Shown: positions 35,984-48,737, counted from the stretch's first letter. The stretch: 64,000 nucleotides of DNA from Brevibacterium pigmentatum (GCF_011617465.1 NZ_CP050153.1:2356001-2420000), one strand, 5' to 3'. Numbers and translations are program-made. The notes: generated by a model from the letters alone, not told the origin.

Positions 35984-37950
35984 CTAACTTTGGTCAGTCT
36001 CGGCCAGTCGGGCCAGACTCTTGCGGACAAGGCCGGAGTTCGTCGTCGGCCACATCCGCGGCATCGAGTTGACGAGGAATCCGGCATACCGGGCCGAGCG
36101 CAGCCGCGAGTCGAGCACGGCCACCACTCCCCTGTCCTTCGTCGACCGGATGAGACGACCGGCTCCTTGAGCCAGCCGCAGAGCGGCATGCGTGGCCGAC
36201 ACTGCCATGAATCCATTGACTCCCCGCTGATCGGCGTCACGCGCTCGCGCCTGCATGAGCGGATCGTCGGGGCGAGGGAAGGGCAGACGGTCGATGATGA
36301 CCAGACGGTTCGTCCGTCCCGGAACGTCGACTCCCTGCCATAGCGACATCGTCCCGAACAGGCACGTCTGATCATCGGCCGTGAACTGAGAGACGAGGGC
36401 GGGAAGTCCGTCATCGCCTTGGAGCAGGATCGGGAAATCGAACTTGTTCCGCAGGTGTTCGGCCGCCGCGTTCGCGCCCGCCCGCGAGGAGAACAGTCCC
36501 AGTGCACCGCCGTTCGAGGCTTCGACGAGTTCTTCGAGTTCGGTCAGCGCTTCCTCGCTCAGCCCGCTGCGTCCGGGTTTGGGCAGGTGGGAGGCGACGT
36601 AGAGGATCCCCTGCGTCCCGTAGTCGAACGGGGATCCGACATCGAGGCTGTCCCATTTCGGGGCATCCGGTCCGAAGAGTCCCAATGAGGCTGCGACCGC
36701 GTCGAAGTTTCCGCCCAGGGACAGAGTCGCCGAGGTGGCCACGACCGTGGATTCCTCGAAGATCCCGTTGCGCATGGTGCCGGCCACGCTCAGGGGTGCG
36801 ACGACGAGGTTCGTCGTCTCCTTCTCTCTGAATGTCGAACGCGAGAGCCAGATGACGTCGTTCTTGCCCGGGTCGCAGAAGCGTTCGGCGAGTTCGAAGA
36901 TCTCTTGGCACCGGGCCTTGGCCATCTGCCGGCCGGCATCGGCGTCCTCGGTCTTGCCCCCGATGTCGTTGATGATCTGGCGGGCGGAGTCGCGGATCTG
37001 TGCCAGAGCCAGCCCGAGAGCCTCGCTCATATGCAGGATGAGGCCCTCGGGCACCGATTTCTGGGCGCGTTCGAGTGCAGCCGCCGCGGAGTCGAGCAGG
37101 GAGACGACACCGTCCTGGACCGTCGTGTGCTTGCGCACGGAACTCGTCGCAGCCGAGAGCATGCTCGTGTTGATCTGCCCGGACAGGGCGCTGGTCACGC
37201 GGTCCTTGAGCTCGTGGGCCTCGTCGATGATGATGACATCGTGCTCGGGCAGGACGTTCGATTCCCCGAAGGCGTCGATGGCCAGCAGGGCATGGTTCGT
37301 CACGACGATATCGGCGTCAGCGGCCTTGTTCCGTGCGATTTCGGCGAAACATTCGGTGAACAGCGGGCAGTTCGAACCGAGGCAGTCGAAGGCGTTGACG
37401 GAGACCTGCGACCAGGCACGATCGCTGACGCCGGGCAGGAGGTCGTCGCGGTCGCCGGTGTCGGTGGTCTTCTCCCAGGTGCGGATCCGTTGGATCTCCT
37501 CCCCCAGGCCCGAACGTTCGGTGGGTTTGCGTCCCGCCTCGGCGTCGGCACCGAGGTCGAAGAGCATGCCCTCCCCTTCATCGGGGTACCCGCCGGCGAG
37601 CTTGTGCTTGCACACATAGTTCCGCCGCCCCTTGAGCAGTGCCGCTCTGGGCAGTGGATCGAGGTCCTTCTTCACGGCTTTGAACAGCCTGGGCAGGTCG
37701 CGGTGGATGATCTGCGTCTGCAAGGCCAGAGTCGCCGTGGACACGACGACCTTTCCGCCGGTGCGGGTGGCGTATTCGGCTGCCGGCACAAGATAGGCCA
37801 GGGATTTGCCGGTGCCGGTTCCCGCCTGCACGAGCAGGTGGATCCCCTTGTCCAGCGACGAGGCGACCGCCTGCGCCATCTCCTGCTGCCCCTCTCGTGG
37901 CGATCCGCCGATGGCGCCGACAGCGGATTGGAGGAGGTTCTCGACAGCTT

Positions 37951-37954
<4 letters not shown>
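35984..37954 (-). CDS. dinG: ATP-dependent DNA helicase, DinG/XPD family
   Basis: 656 residues. Superfamily 2 helicase motifs: Walker A QAGTGTGKSLAYLVPA, VVSTATLALQTQI, DEAH box in IIIDEAHELKDR, and ATSATLSLGG with the C-terminal QGAGRLIRS. Four cysteines typical of the iron-sulfur cluster lie between them (NYVCKHKL, then DCLGSNCPLFTEC). It unwinds 5'-3' and resolves R-loops or G-quadruplexes in related proteins. The start overlaps the hflX stop (ATGA). Convergent with lexA; no LexA operator seen in front of hflX-dinG. Confidence 0.93.
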
Positions 37955-39423
<1,469 letters not shown>

Positions 39424-39496
39424 TCATTCCTTTGTTCTCTGCCGTCGGTGACGATTCGCACCGACAGTGGTGTCCATCAATTCTCCCACAGCCGTC

Positions 39497-39502
39497 TAGA
39501 CT
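39497..39502 (+). promoter_or_regulatory. -10 box TAGACT of a leaderless methyltransferase gene
   Basis: Six nt separate TAGACT from GTG 39509 (second codon of the open frame), suggesting that GTG rather than ATG 39506 is the true start. Confidence 0.5.
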
Positions 39503-39505
39503 GAA

Positions 39506-40123
39506 ATGGTGTCAGAGCACTATTTCACCGAATCGCCGAGCAGCGAGGCCAAGTCGCGGGAGTTGAACCTCGATCTGGCCGGCCGCGCCGTCACCGTCGA
39601 AACCGTATCAGGCACGTTTTCGCCCACTCGCATCGACCTCGGGACGGCTGTGCTGCTGCGGCATCTGCCTCAGCCGCCGGCCGGGGATATCCTCGACCTC
39701 GGCTGCGGGTGGGGGCCGATCGCCCTGCACACGGCCTTGGATGCCCAGGACGCCGAGGTGGCTGTGCGAGTGTGGGCACTCGACGTCAACTCCCGGTCCC
39801 TGGAGACCACCGCGGCGAATGCGCGCAGGCTGGGTCTCAAGATGATCAACACCGTCACGGCCGCAGATGTTCCCGAGGACCTGCAGTTCGCCGCGATCCG
39901 ATCGAATCCGCCGATCCGCATCGGCAAGGAAGCGCTGCACGAACTTCTGGAGACGTGGCTGCCGCGCCTGGCGCCGGGCGGTCGCGCCGATCTCGTCGTG
40001 TCGAAGAACCTCGGTGCCGATTCCCTGCAGAAGTGGATCGCCGGGATGCTCGGCGACGGCTATGCAGTCACCCGGACGGGGTCGTCGAAGGGCTTCCGCG
40101 TGCTCACGATCGAACGCGACTGA
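39506..40123 (+). CDS. Class I SAM-dependent methyltransferase (RsmC/small-domain type)
   Basis: 205 residues. SAM-binding motif ILDLGCGWGPIALHTAL near residue 63, WALDVNSRSLETTAANARRL, and the catalytic NPPIRIGK (NPP[FY]-like) motif of N-methyltransferases acting on rRNA guanine or protein Gln. This places it with RsmC/RlmG-type enzymes; the target is likely 16S or 23S rRNA. In related actinobacteria it lies beside hflX and dapF. The true start is probably GTG 39509. It ends 10 nt from the convergent dapF stop with no terminator between. Confidence 0.88.
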   Translation: MVSEHYFTESPSSEAKSRELNLDLAGRAVTVETVSGTFSPTRIDLGTAVLLRHLPQPPAGDILDLGCGWGPIALHTALDAQDAEVAVRVWALDVNSRSLETTAANARRLGLKMINTVTAADVPEDLQFAAIRSNPPIRIGKEALHELLETWLPRLAPGGRADLVVSKNLGADSLQKWIAGMLGDGYAVTRTGSSKGFRVLTIERD

Positions 40124-40133
40124 GTGGGGCTTC

Positions 40134-41123
40134 TCAGCTGATCGTGCCGCTAGCAACGAGGACCGCGGGCCCAGCCAAGCTGACGCGTCCGCTCGTGCCT
40201 TCGGCGTTGGGGTCGATCTCGATGCGCAGCTGACCTCCGGGGACGTCGACTCGCCACTGCAGAGGCGACTTCTCGCCTGCCCAGTGGTGGGCGGCGATTG
40301 CAGCCGCGCAGGCACCGGTTCCGCAGGAGCGGGTCTCACCGACACCGCGTTCGAACACGCGCATGCGCAGGGCGCCTTCTCCCCCTGCCACATCGGATCG
40401 GGCGGGCTCCATGACGATGTATTCGACGTTGGATCCCTGGGCCGGGACGGGGTCGAGGACGGGTGCGTCGCGCAGGTCGGCGGCTGCGAGTTCAGCGTTC
40501 TCTGCCAAGGCGACGACGGTGTGCGGGTTGCCGGTGGCCACGCTCAGTCCGGGACGGGCGACCTCGATGCCGCCGGTGGTCACGAGCACGCTGTTCGAAG
40601 GGTCGAGTGACCATTCGCCCATGTCGATCGTGTACCAAGCGTCGCTGGCGGATCCAGGGCCGGGCGTGCCGGTGCCGACGACGTCGTCTCCGGTCTGGAC
40701 GCCGAGAGCAGGGTTGAGGGTGGTGCGCACGGTTTTGATGCCGTCACGCGTACCCACGAGGATGTCGCGGGCATCGGCGGAGACACGGCCGCTGGTCACG
40801 AGCGCGTGGGCGAAGACGCGAACGCCGTTGCCGCACATCTCGGAGAGGCTGCCGTCGTTGTTGTAGTAGTCCATGAACCATTCGGCACCGGCCTCGGCCT
40901 GTTCGGCCGCTCCCGGGATGCCGCTGGCTGCGGAGCGGACGATACGGATGATGCCGTCGGCCCCGAGTCCGGCCCGTCGATCGGCGAGTGTGGCGACAGC
41001 TTCGGGATGCATCTCCAGTTGGCTGTCGTCGTCGGAAAGCAGAACGAAATCGTTCTGGGTGCCGTGCCCCTTGACGAAAGTGACATCGGTCCAGGCGGCG
41101 AACGGGGTATCCGGAGTGCTCAT
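40134..41123 (-). CDS. dapF: Diaminopimelate epimerase
   Basis: 329 residues, slightly long. It interconverts LL- and meso-diaminopimelate for lysine and peptidoglycan. Both catalytic cysteines are present in FMDYYNNDGSLSEMCGNGVR and GETRSCGTGACAAAIAAH. Other landmarks: FVKGHGTQNDFVLL near the start and VATGNPHTVV. The ATG follows TAAGAT (minus strand) by 6 nt without a ribosome site: leaderless. It follows miaA by 116 nt with its own promoter. Confidence 0.96.
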   Translation of the reverse strand: MSTPDTPFAAWTDVTFVKGHGTQNDFVLLSDDDSQLEMHPEAVATLADRRAGLGADGIIRIVRSAASGIPGAAEQAEAGAEWFMDYYNNDGSLSEMCGNGVRVFAHALVTSGRVSADARDILVGTRDGIKTVRTTLNPALGVQTGDDVVGTGTPGPGSASDAWYTIDMGEWSLDPSNSVLVTTGGIEVARPGLSVATGNPHTVVALAENAELAAADLRDAPVLDPVPAQGSNVEYIVMEPARSDVAGGEGALRMRVFERGVGETRSCGTGACAAAIAAHHWAGEKSPLQWRVDVPGGQLRIEIDPNAEGTSGRVSLAGPAVLVASGTIS

Positions 41124-41129
41124 GGCTCC

Positions 41130-41135
41130 ATCTTA
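41130..41135 (-). promoter_or_regulatory. -10 box TAAGAT of leaderless dapF
   Basis: GGAGCC (6 nt) separates TAAGAT from the ATG at 41123. GGAG is too close to serve as a ribosome site. Confidence 0.6.
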
Positions 41136-41239
41136 TCGGTGACGGTCGTGTCAGGTCTTCAGCGCTCGTTCATGACATCGAGCACAGGCGTCATTACGTC
41201 GGCGCTCGTCGAGCACGTGCAACGCAGCCGGTCACTACG

Positions 41240-42160
41240 TCAGCACCCGCCCAGCACCTCGAGTGCTGCCGCCAGGTTCTGCTCGGGGTCGGCGGAACTG
41301 CCGTCGATCCAGTGGATTCGCGGATCGCGACGGAACCAGGTGTCCTGTCGGCGTGCGAACTGCCGGGTGCGGATCGTCGTCTCTTCCTTCGCCTCGGCGG
41401 CGGTGAGCTCTCCGGCCAGGTGCCGCTGGATCTGGGCGTATCCGATGGCGCGCGACGCTGTCTTGCCTTCGGCCAACCCGGCGTCGAGCAGTCGAATCAC
41501 CTCATCGACCCATCCGTGCTCCCACATGAGGTGGACGCGTGTGGCGATCCGCTCATGCAGAAGGGCCCGGTCCATATTCAGGCCCAGGTGAACGGTCGGT
41601 TCGATCTCCTGATAGTCCGGCAGTTGGGCGCTGAAGGGACGCCCCGTGAGTTCGATGACCTCGAGGGCTCGAGCGATCCGTCGCTGGTCGTTGACGGTGA
41701 TCTTCTCGGCCGCTGTCGGGTCGAGTTCGCGCAGCTTCTGATGGAGCGCCCAGCGGTCGGTTGTGACCTCGGCTTCGAGGCGGGAACGCACTTGTGGGTC
41801 CGTGCCCGGGAACTCCATATGATCGACCGCGGCACGCACGTAGAGCCCGGACCCGCCCACGAGGATGGGCCGCAGTCCGCGCTCTCGGATGTCCGTGATC
41901 GTTGCCCGAGCACGTGCCTGGAAATCTTGGACGTTCGCTTCCTCGGTGACGTCGAGGATGTCGATGAGGTGGTGCGGAATCCCCCGCCTCTCATCGACCG
42001 GCAGCTTCGCCGTCCCGATGTCCATCCCCCGGTAGAACTGCATCGAATCCGTGTTGATGATCTCCCCGCCGAGGCGGTCGGCCAGATCCAGCGCCAGATC
42101 CGATTTCCCGGTGGCAGTGGCGCCGACGACGGTGATGATCGGCGAAACGTGCTCAGCCAC
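41240..42160 (-). CDS. miaA: tRNA dimethylallyltransferase
   Basis: 306 residues. It adds an isopentenyl group to A37 of tRNAs reading UNN codons, preparing the MiaB substrate. P-loop VVGATATGKSDLALDLADRL, IINTDSMQFYRGMDIGTAKL, HHLIDILDVTEEANVQDFQA, and the zinc-free C-terminal part RQFARRQDTWFRRDPRIHWI. It is 6 nt downstream of the DODA-like gene and in one unit with miaB. Confidence 0.97.
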   Translation of the reverse strand: MAEHVSPIITVVGATATGKSDLALDLADRLGGEIINTDSMQFYRGMDIGTAKLPVDERRGIPHHLIDILDVTEEANVQDFQARARATITDIRERGLRPILVGGSGLYVRAAVDHMEFPGTDPQVRSRLEAEVTTDRWALHQKLRELDPTAAEKITVNDQRRIARALEVIELTGRPFSAQLPDYQEIEPTVHLGLNMDRALLHERIATRVHLMWEHGWVDEVIRLLDAGLAEGKTASRAIGYAQIQRHLAGELTAAEAKEETTIRTRQFARRQDTWFRRDPRIHWIDGSSADPEQNLAAALEVLGGC

Positions 42161-42166
42161 CGGCGA

Positions 42167-42832
42167 TCACTCCCAGGTCCCGGTGCCACAGAGAGTGCGC
42201 ACTTCGTGAACGGATTCGTCGACGGCTGGCACAAGCGTCGAAACACGAGCGCCCCGGTCGACGGTGTAGCGGATCCCGGCGGTAAGGCCACTGAGATTCG
42301 CGGCCACGGTCTCCGCACGCTCACAGTGTTCGAGCAATCTTTCAGTGTCCATGGTGGTGCCGGAGGTGAGTGTCTCTACGACGGCGGCATCGAATTCCGC
42401 GGCGCCGTCGATCGGGGCCAAGGGGGCGTCCTCGGTTGCGGCTCCCGACAGGTCGATGGGCAGCAGAAGATTCTCGCTCGATCCGAGCGGGCCGATGTCG
42501 ACGCCGGCGGCGTGAGCGTGAAGGATCGCGACGATGATCGCGGGGTCGGCCGCCTCGGCGAGTCTGCGTGCTTCCACCGTCAGGGCCCCGACGGTCTCGA
42601 CCCAGTCCGGGCCGCACAAGAGCCGGCCGGTGCGAGTATCGACTCCGCGGTCGATCCCCCACCCGCCGAGTCCAGCCACGGGCGGCAGGGTCTCGATCGG
42701 CAGCGCCCAACGGGTCTGTGTCCTCAAGGTGTCGCGAATGGCAGTCCGCAGTTCGACCATTCGGGTGGCCTCACTGCGGTCGATCTTCTCGAGCAGCACT
42801 GGGGCTGCCGGGATGATGGCGAAGGCGCCCAT
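42167..42832 (-). CDS. Conserved protein related to class III extradiol dioxygenases
   Basis: 221 residues (ATG 42832, 1 nt after the miaB stop). The start GAFAIIPAAPVLLEKIDRSE, a central GGWGIDRGVD segment and LHAHAAGVDIGPLG resemble the LigB/DODA-like proteins found between miaB and miaA in actinobacteria (M. tuberculosis has an Ala-rich protein at this place). The iron-binding His/Glu set of true dioxygenases is not complete, so enzymatic activity is doubtful. Function is unknown; the position suggests a link to tRNA modification, but only by context. Confidence 0.8.
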   Translation of the reverse strand: MGAFAIIPAAPVLLEKIDRSEATRMVELRTAIRDTLRTQTRWALPIETLPPVAGLGGWGIDRGVDTRTGRLLCGPDWVETVGALTVEARRLAEAADPAIIVAILHAHAAGVDIGPLGSSENLLLPIDLSGAATEDAPLAPIDGAAEFDAAVVETLTSGTTMDTERLLEHCERAETVAANLSGLTAGIRYTVDRGARVSTLVPAVDESVHEVRTLCGTGTWE

Positions 42833-42833
42833 C

Positions 42834-44330
42834 TCAGCCGCGGGGGCGGATGGTCGGCATACCGAGGTTCGTCGAGCCTGCCGAGCCCTGGCCGGGGCTC
42901 GGTGCACCGCAGCTCTCGGCCTGTGCCCGGTCGTAGGCGTCACCAGCGCGGGACGGGCGTACCGAATATCCGGAGTCGGCGAGGAGGAAGTAGGGCTTCG
43001 CCTCAGTGACGGTGGCGGTGACGAAATCGCCGGGTCGCGGCATCTGGGCGCCTTCGGGGATTCCGACGTGGACGAGGCGGTTGTCTTCGGCACGGCCGCT
43101 CAGCCGTGGGGAATCGTCGTGGGGCAGCTTGGTCACGAGCACCTCGACCTCACGGCCGATCTGGGCTTTGTTCTCGTCCCAGGCAATCTCGTCCTGGAGC
43201 GCAGTGAGGCGTTCGAATCGTTCCTGAACGACGTCCTTCGGCACCTGGTTGTCCATCGTGGCCGCCGGGGTGCCGGGGCGGATGGAGTACTGGAAGGTGA
43301 AGGCCTGGGAGAACCGGGCGCGGCGGACGATGTCCATGGTGCCTTGGAAGTCCTCTTCGGTCTCACCGGGGAAGCCCACGATGATGTCGGTGGTGATGGC
43401 GGCGTGCGGGATGCGTTCGCGCACGGTGTCGAGGATGTTCATGAACCGCTTGGTCCGGTATGAGCGGCGCATGGATTTGAGGATCGTGTCCGACCCGGAC
43501 TGCAGCGGCATGTGCAGCTGCGGCATGACTGTCGGAGTCTCGGCCATCGCGTCGATGACATCGTCGGAGAAGGCGGCCGGGTGCGGGCTGGTGAAGCGAA
43601 CCCGCTCGATGCCCTCCACATTGCCCACGGCACGCAGCAGCTTCGCGAATGCGCCCTTGTCACGGAACTCGGCACCGTAGGAGTTGACGTTCTGGCCGAG
43701 CAGGGTGACTTCGACGACTCCGTCTGCGACGAGTGCTTCGACCTCGGCGAGGATGTCGCCGGGACGGCGGTCCTTCTCCTTGCCGCGCAGACTGGGCACG
43801 ATGCAGAAGGTGCAGGTGTTGTTGCAGCCGACCGAGATCGACACCCAGCCGGAGTGCTGGGATTCGCGGCGGCTGGGCAACGTGGAGGGGAAGACGTCGA
43901 GGCTTTCGAGGATCTCGACCTGGGCTTCCTCGTTGTGGCGGGCGCGTTCGAGCAGCGCCGGCAGGGATCCCATGTTGTGGGTGCCGAAGACGACGTCTAC
44001 CCAGGGGGCCTTCTTCACGATGGTGTCGCGGTCCTTCTGTGCCATGCATCCGCCGACGGCGATCTGGAGACCAGGGTGGTTCTCTTTGACCTTCGCGAGC
44101 TGGCCGAGGTTGCCGTAGAGGCGGTTGTCCGCGTTCTCGCGGACGGCGCAGGTGTTGAAGACGACGACGTCGGCCTGGTCGTCGGTGTTCGCCTGAACGT
44201 AGCCGGCGTCGTCGAGCAGTCCGGACAGACGCTCGGAGTCGTGCACGTTCATCTGACATCCGTAGGTCTTGACCTCGTAGCTGCGAGGGGTGGTGCCGGA
44301 TGTCGTCGGGGATTCAATCAGTTCAGTCAT
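42834..44330 (-). CDS. miaB: tRNA-2-methylthio-N6-dimethylallyladenosine synthase
   Basis: 498 residues. Methylthiotransferase with an N-terminal UPF0004 domain holding three cluster cysteines ([36 protein letters not shown]), a radical-SAM CxxxCxxC ([18 protein letters not shown]) and a C-terminal TRAM domain (~385-455). It adds a methylthio group to i6A37. A Gly/Ser/Pro tail of ~40 residues follows TRAM. TAGAAT (minus strand) is 9 nt before the ATG, so the leader is absent or very short. Followed by the DODA-like gene and miaA. Confidence 0.97.
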   Translation of the reverse strand: MTELIESPTTSGTTPRSYEVKTYGCQMNVHDSERLSGLLDDAGYVQANTDDQADVVVFNTCAVRENADNRLYGNLGQLAKVKENHPGLQIAVGGCMAQKDRDTIVKKAPWVDVVFGTHNMGSLPALLERARHNEEAQVEILESLDVFPSTLPSRRESQHSGWVSISVGCNNTCTFCIVPSLRGKEKDRRPGDILAEVEALVADGVVEVTLLGQNVNSYGAEFRDKGAFAKLLRAVGNVEGIERVRFTSPHPAAFSDDVIDAMAETPTVMPQLHMPLQSGSDTILKSMRRSYRTKRFMNILDTVRERIPHAAITTDIIVGFPGETEEDFQGTMDIVRRARFSQAFTFQYSIRPGTPAATMDNQVPKDVVQERFERLTALQDEIAWDENKAQIGREVEVLVTKLPHDDSPRLSGRAEDNRLVHVGIPEGAQMPRPGDFVTATVTEAKPYFLLADSGYSVRPSRAGDAYDRAQAESCGAPSPGQGSAGSTNLGMPTIRPRG

Positions 44331-44365
44331 GGCGCACCCATTCTAGCCGTTCGGCTCGCGCCGTT

Positions 44366-45398
44366 TCAGTCTTCGGCGAGCACTTCCCGTGTGACCTTGA
44401 TGCAGATCGCTGAGGGGAAGCCGCGGCGGGCGAGCATACCGAGGATCCGGCGCTCCCGCACCGCATAGTCGAGGCGCCGAGTGGAGTTGGCTTTCTTCTG
44501 GGCGACTTCGCGAGCGAGGTCTTCTTCACCGTCGATGTCGGCCACTGCATCGGAGGCCAGTTCGGGGCTGATGCCCTTCTTGCTCAGTTCGCATTTGAGC
44601 ACGGATCGGGAGAGTTTCCGGTTCTCTCGCTGTGCACGTGCGAAGCGGTGGGCGAATTCTTCGTCGTTGAGCAGACGCGAATTCTGCAGCTTCTCGATGA
44701 GGACATCGATCGCTTCGGGCATGAGATCGCGCTTGAGAAGCTTCTTGCGCAGTTCGTCACTGGAATGGTCTCGCATGGCGAGCATGTTCATCGCCGTCTT
44801 CTTCGCCTGGGCGTAGTCTTCGTCGAAGTCGGGGCCGTCGTCTTCGTCCTCGTCGAAGCTCAGCCCGGGTCCGGCGACGAAATCCGTTCCGCTGTCATCC
44901 CCACTGTCGAGGAAGTCCGGGGCACTATCGTCCCCGGCGAGGAAATCTGGTCCAGTGCTGTCGTCCGCGGCCAGTAAGTCCGGGACGTCGATGAAGTCAG
45001 GAGTCGATTCGGTGCCGCCTTCGACCCATCCGTTGTCCGGTTCTTTCGACGGTCGTTTCCAGTCGCCGGACTTCTTCTTCCGCTTGGAACCGGTTTTCGA
45101 ACCGACTCGTGCAGACTTGCCCGACCGCGTTCCCGAGCCTGCGCCTGAACGCGAACCTGAGCTTTTGCGTTTGCCGGTTCCGCCGCCGGTGACATCATCG
45201 TCGTTGAGTCCGGAGAGACCGGCGAAGAAACCGGCCTCTCCTTCGGCATGGCGTTGGTCGATCTCCGAGATCGCGCAGCGCAGCTGCGAGAGCGTCTCGG
45301 TCTGAGACGAGCCACCCTGGCCGGAGCCCCCCGCACCGACTTTGTCGGTCCACGCGGCGGACTCGTTGCCGGTGAACTCGTCGTCAGTCGACGAGGCG

Positions 45399-45418
<20 letters not shown>
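44366..45418 (-). CDS. recX: Regulatory protein RecX with a long disordered N-terminal extension
   Basis: 350 residues, about twice the usual size. Only residues ~200-350 are Rec[81 protein letters not shown]. The first ~200 are low complexity: a Gly/Ser/Lys/Arg basic region (~80-125) and then an acidic region with four to five DF[ILV]-x-DDS-like repeats ([37 protein letters not shown]). It overlaps recA by 20 nt. RecX restrains RecA filaments; the extension could bind DNA or SSB-like partners, which is speculation. Confidence 0.93.
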
Positions 45419-46490
<1,072 letters not shown>

Positions 46491-46802
46491 GACGTCTCCT
46501 CTTCGTTGCTTTTCCTTTGAGACCAAGGCTAGAAGATGGCACTGACATAACGACAGAGGATGCGATTCCCCCGTGGATAACCAGCCACTCATGGTCACAG
46601 GTCCCGTGATTCCTCACCAGGATAACTCACATGGGAACAGGTGTTCTATATATTCGGGTGTGTCGCGTGTTTCATTCGATCGCGCAGTTCACCAGACCGG
46701 TCGCTCCGGCTGCCAGAATGGTCACTCCGACTGTTTGCACGGTAGCACCGGCAGGGAAAGGTGCGCGCAGCTTCGATCAATCAGGAACGGTCGCGCAGCC
46801 AA
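46491..46802. other. recA leader and promoter region
   Basis: No gene seen in these 312 nt between recA and the DUF3046 gene. Contains the recA ribosome site, an SOS box (46633-46648) and an AT-rich TATATAGAA (minus strand) next to it that can serve as the -10 region. Confidence 0.5.
46633..46648. promoter_or_regulatory. recA: SOS box (LexA operator) upstream of recA
   Basis: GGGAAC and GTTCTA flank AGGT; the GAAC-N4-GTTC core is perfect. TATATAGAA on the minus strand runs into the box, so LexA would cover the promoter. Confidence 0.75.
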
Positions 46803-47030
46803 TCAGAACGGCGTCGAGCGCGGCTTCTCTTTGCCGAGGCGACGGGATTCGGGAACGCCCATGGAGTCGCACACGGCGATCCAGATGTCGCGGGGTTCGA
46901 CGCCGGCTTCGAATGCCTGCGCAGCGGTCCGCGAACCGAGGGAGCTCAGAGTGAGGTCGGTGTGCAGGGAGGCGGCACGAGCCTCACCGAACTCCTCGTT
47001 CATGAGGATCCAGTAGAGCGTGTGCCGCAT
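46803..47030 (-). CDS. DUF3046 domain protein
   Basis: 75 residues matching the small actinobacterial DUF3046 family: [40 protein letters not shown] and RDIWIAVCDSMGVPESRR. Function is unknown. It sits directly after clgR (stop and start touch at 47030) and before recA, a conserved order. Confidence 0.88.
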   Translation of the reverse strand: MRHTLYWILMNEEFGEARAASLHTDLTLSSLGSRTAAQAFEAGVEPRDIWIAVCDSMGVPESRRLGKEKPRSTPF

Positions 47031-47359
47031 CAGGGCTTAGCGGCCAGGCGCGGAGAAGAGTATCCCTCGGGGTGACCGAGGATCTTGTCCGAGAGCTCCT
47101 GCGGAATGGTGTCGGGGATTTGCACGCCTTCTTCGAGCGCGAAGCGATCCGACACGGACGACAGCAGTGCTGACAGCGGCAGGTCGAGTGCTTCACAGAT
47201 CGCGGACAGCAGCTCCGATGAGGCTTCCTTCTGTCCACGTTCGATCTCGCTGAGGTAGCCGAGCGAAACGCTGGCTCCGGTCGAGACATCGCGAAGGGTG
47301 CGTCCTTGACGACGGCGGGCAGAACGAAGTGCGTCGCCGATTTCGACTCTCAGTAGCAT
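47030..47359 (-). CDS. clgR: XRE-family regulator ClgR
   Basis: 109 residues. Helix-turn-helix at ~5-60 ([40 protein letters not shown]), then a short tail ending [14 protein letters not shown]. This matches ClgR, the activator of clp protease and stress genes in actinobacteria, which is itself degraded by Clp through its C-terminus (the end here is KP rather than the classical AA). GGGAGGG precedes the ATG. It follows the cinA-type gene by 178 nt. Confidence 0.9.
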   Translation of the reverse strand: MLLRVEIGDALRSARRRQGRTLRDVSTGASVSLGYLSEIERGQKEASSELLSAICEALDLPLSALLSSVSDRFALEEGVQIPDTIPQELSDKILGHPEGYSSPRLAAKP

Positions 47360-47536
47360 AACGCGGCCCTCCCTTTGTCAGCGCGTCCCGTCAATGTAGT
47401 TCCAACAACTTTACAACCTGGCCGTGACACAGCACCAACCTGGTGCCCCGAGCGGATGGTATTGCCAGTCCATTCGAAGACTTTGGAGAATTTTCGTCCG
47501 ATGGTCATCACTCGGTCAACCCCGCGGTGGACGATC

Positions 47537-48088
47537 TTATTCCGCGTCCGTCTCGCTACCTGTCTCGCGACCCGTTCCGGGCCCTGCCTCGGGCCCGAAG
47601 GCGAGTTCGCCGACGAATTCGTCGAGGTTGACCGCCATCGTCTGCACCGTCCGGCTGCGGATGCCGTCGCGGTCACCGGTGAACTCGTGCTCGAAGACCT
47701 TCGCCTTCCCGCCGAAGGCGATCGCGGTGTAGACGAGCCCGACGGGCTTGTCGTCCTGCGGATCGGGACCGGCGACTCCCGTGCACGAGATCCCGATATC
47801 GGCGACGCACTGCACAGCTGCACCGACGGCCATCTGCGCTGCGACGACCGGGTCGATCGGTCCGGTCTCCTCGAGGTGGTCGGCGTCGACTCCGGCCAGG
47901 CTGGCCTTGAGGTCGGTGGCGTAGGTGACCAGTCCCCCGCGCACCACGGCCGAGGCACCCGGCACATCGACGAGTGAGGCGACGAATCGTCCTCCCGTCA
48001 GCGACTCCGCCGACGCCAGGGAGATCCCCAACTGAGAACAGGTGGAGATGATGCGACGAGCAGTCGCCATCAGCTCGGATTCAGCCAC
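47537..48088 (-). CDS. pncC: Nicotinamide-nucleotide amidohydrolase (CinA C-terminal domain, PncC)
   Basis: 183 residues containing only the CinA C-terminal domain: GISLASAESLTGGRFVASLV, VVRGGLVTYATDLKASLAGV, ISCTGVAGPDPQDDKPVGLV. It deamidates NMN to NaMN for NAD recycling. The Gly/Thr/Glu tail is dispensable-looking. The start overlaps the pgsA end by 8 nt, so it is coupled. The order pgsA-cinA-clgR is typical of actinobacteria. Confidence 0.93.
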   Translation of the reverse strand: MAESELMATARRIISTCSQLGISLASAESLTGGRFVASLVDVPGASAVVRGGLVTYATDLKASLAGVDADHLEETGPIDPVVAAQMAVGAAVQCVADIGISCTGVAGPDPQDDKPVGLVYTAIAFGGKAKVFEHEFTGDRDGIRSRTVQTMAVNLDEFVGELAFGPEAGPGTGRETGSETDAE

Positions 48089-48731
48089 GCTGCGTGTTCC
48101 CGCCGTTCTTCGCGTCCTTGTACAGCTTCGCCGCCTGCACGCAGTAGTCGACGCCGGTGACGATGGTGACGACGATAGCTGCGGTCATGATGATCCAGGC
48201 GAAGACGAGCAGGATGACGTAGACGACGGAGGGCACCACGGCGGAGAGCGGGAAGATCAGCAGGAACAGTCCGATCGCCGCGGTCTGCAGAACGGTCTTG
48301 ATCTTGCCTCCGCGCGATGCGGGCATGACGGCGATGCGGATCATGAAGAACCGCAGCACGGTGATGCCGAATTCGCGGACGAGGATGATCACCGGCACCC
48401 ACCACGGCAGTTCGACGATGATCGCCAGACCGATGAGTGCGGCTGCCATGAGTGATTTGTCGGCAATGGGATCGGCGATCTTGCCGAAGTTCGTGACGAG
48501 GTTGTTCCGCCTGGCCAGATAGCCGTCGACGAAATCGGTGAACATGGCCAGCAGGAACACGATGAGCGCCCACCAGCGCAAGGTCACATCATTGCCGCCG
48601 TCCGCCAGCAGGAGCACGAGGAACAGGGGCACCATGAGGATGCGCAGCACCGTGAGTGCGTTCGGAATGTTCCACGGACTCGGTTCTGCAGAGGGCTGCT
48701 GGGAGGCTCCGGCCTCGACTCGATCGTTCAC
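48081..48731 (-). CDS. pgsA: CDP-diacylglycerol-glycerol-3-phosphate 3-phosphatidyltransferase
   Basis: 216 residues with six or so helices. CDP-alcohol phosphotransferase motif DGYLARRNNLVTNFGKIADP followed by IADK (DGxxAR...GxxxDxxxD). It forms phosphatidylglycerol phosphate in the membrane. The GTG start at 48731 follows TAGGCT (minus strand) by 6 nt without a ribosome site: leaderless. A strong hairpin separates it from ftsK. Confidence 0.95.
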   Translation of the reverse strand: MNDRVEAGASQQPSAEPSPWNIPNALTVLRILMVPLFLVLLLADGGNDVTLRWWALIVFLLAMFTDFVDGYLARRNNLVTNFGKIADPIADKSLMAAALIGLAIIVELPWWVPVIILVREFGITVLRFFMIRIAVMPASRGGKIKTVLQTAAIGLFLLIFPLSAVVPSVVYVILLVFAWIIMTAAIVVTIVTGVDYCVQAAKLYKDAKNGGNTQRG

Positions 48732-48737
48732 ACGTCC

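Noticed and set aside
41160..41240. Repeated GTCA(T/C)TACGTC-like words between miaA and dapF
   Set aside because: Too short and imperfect to call a repeat array.
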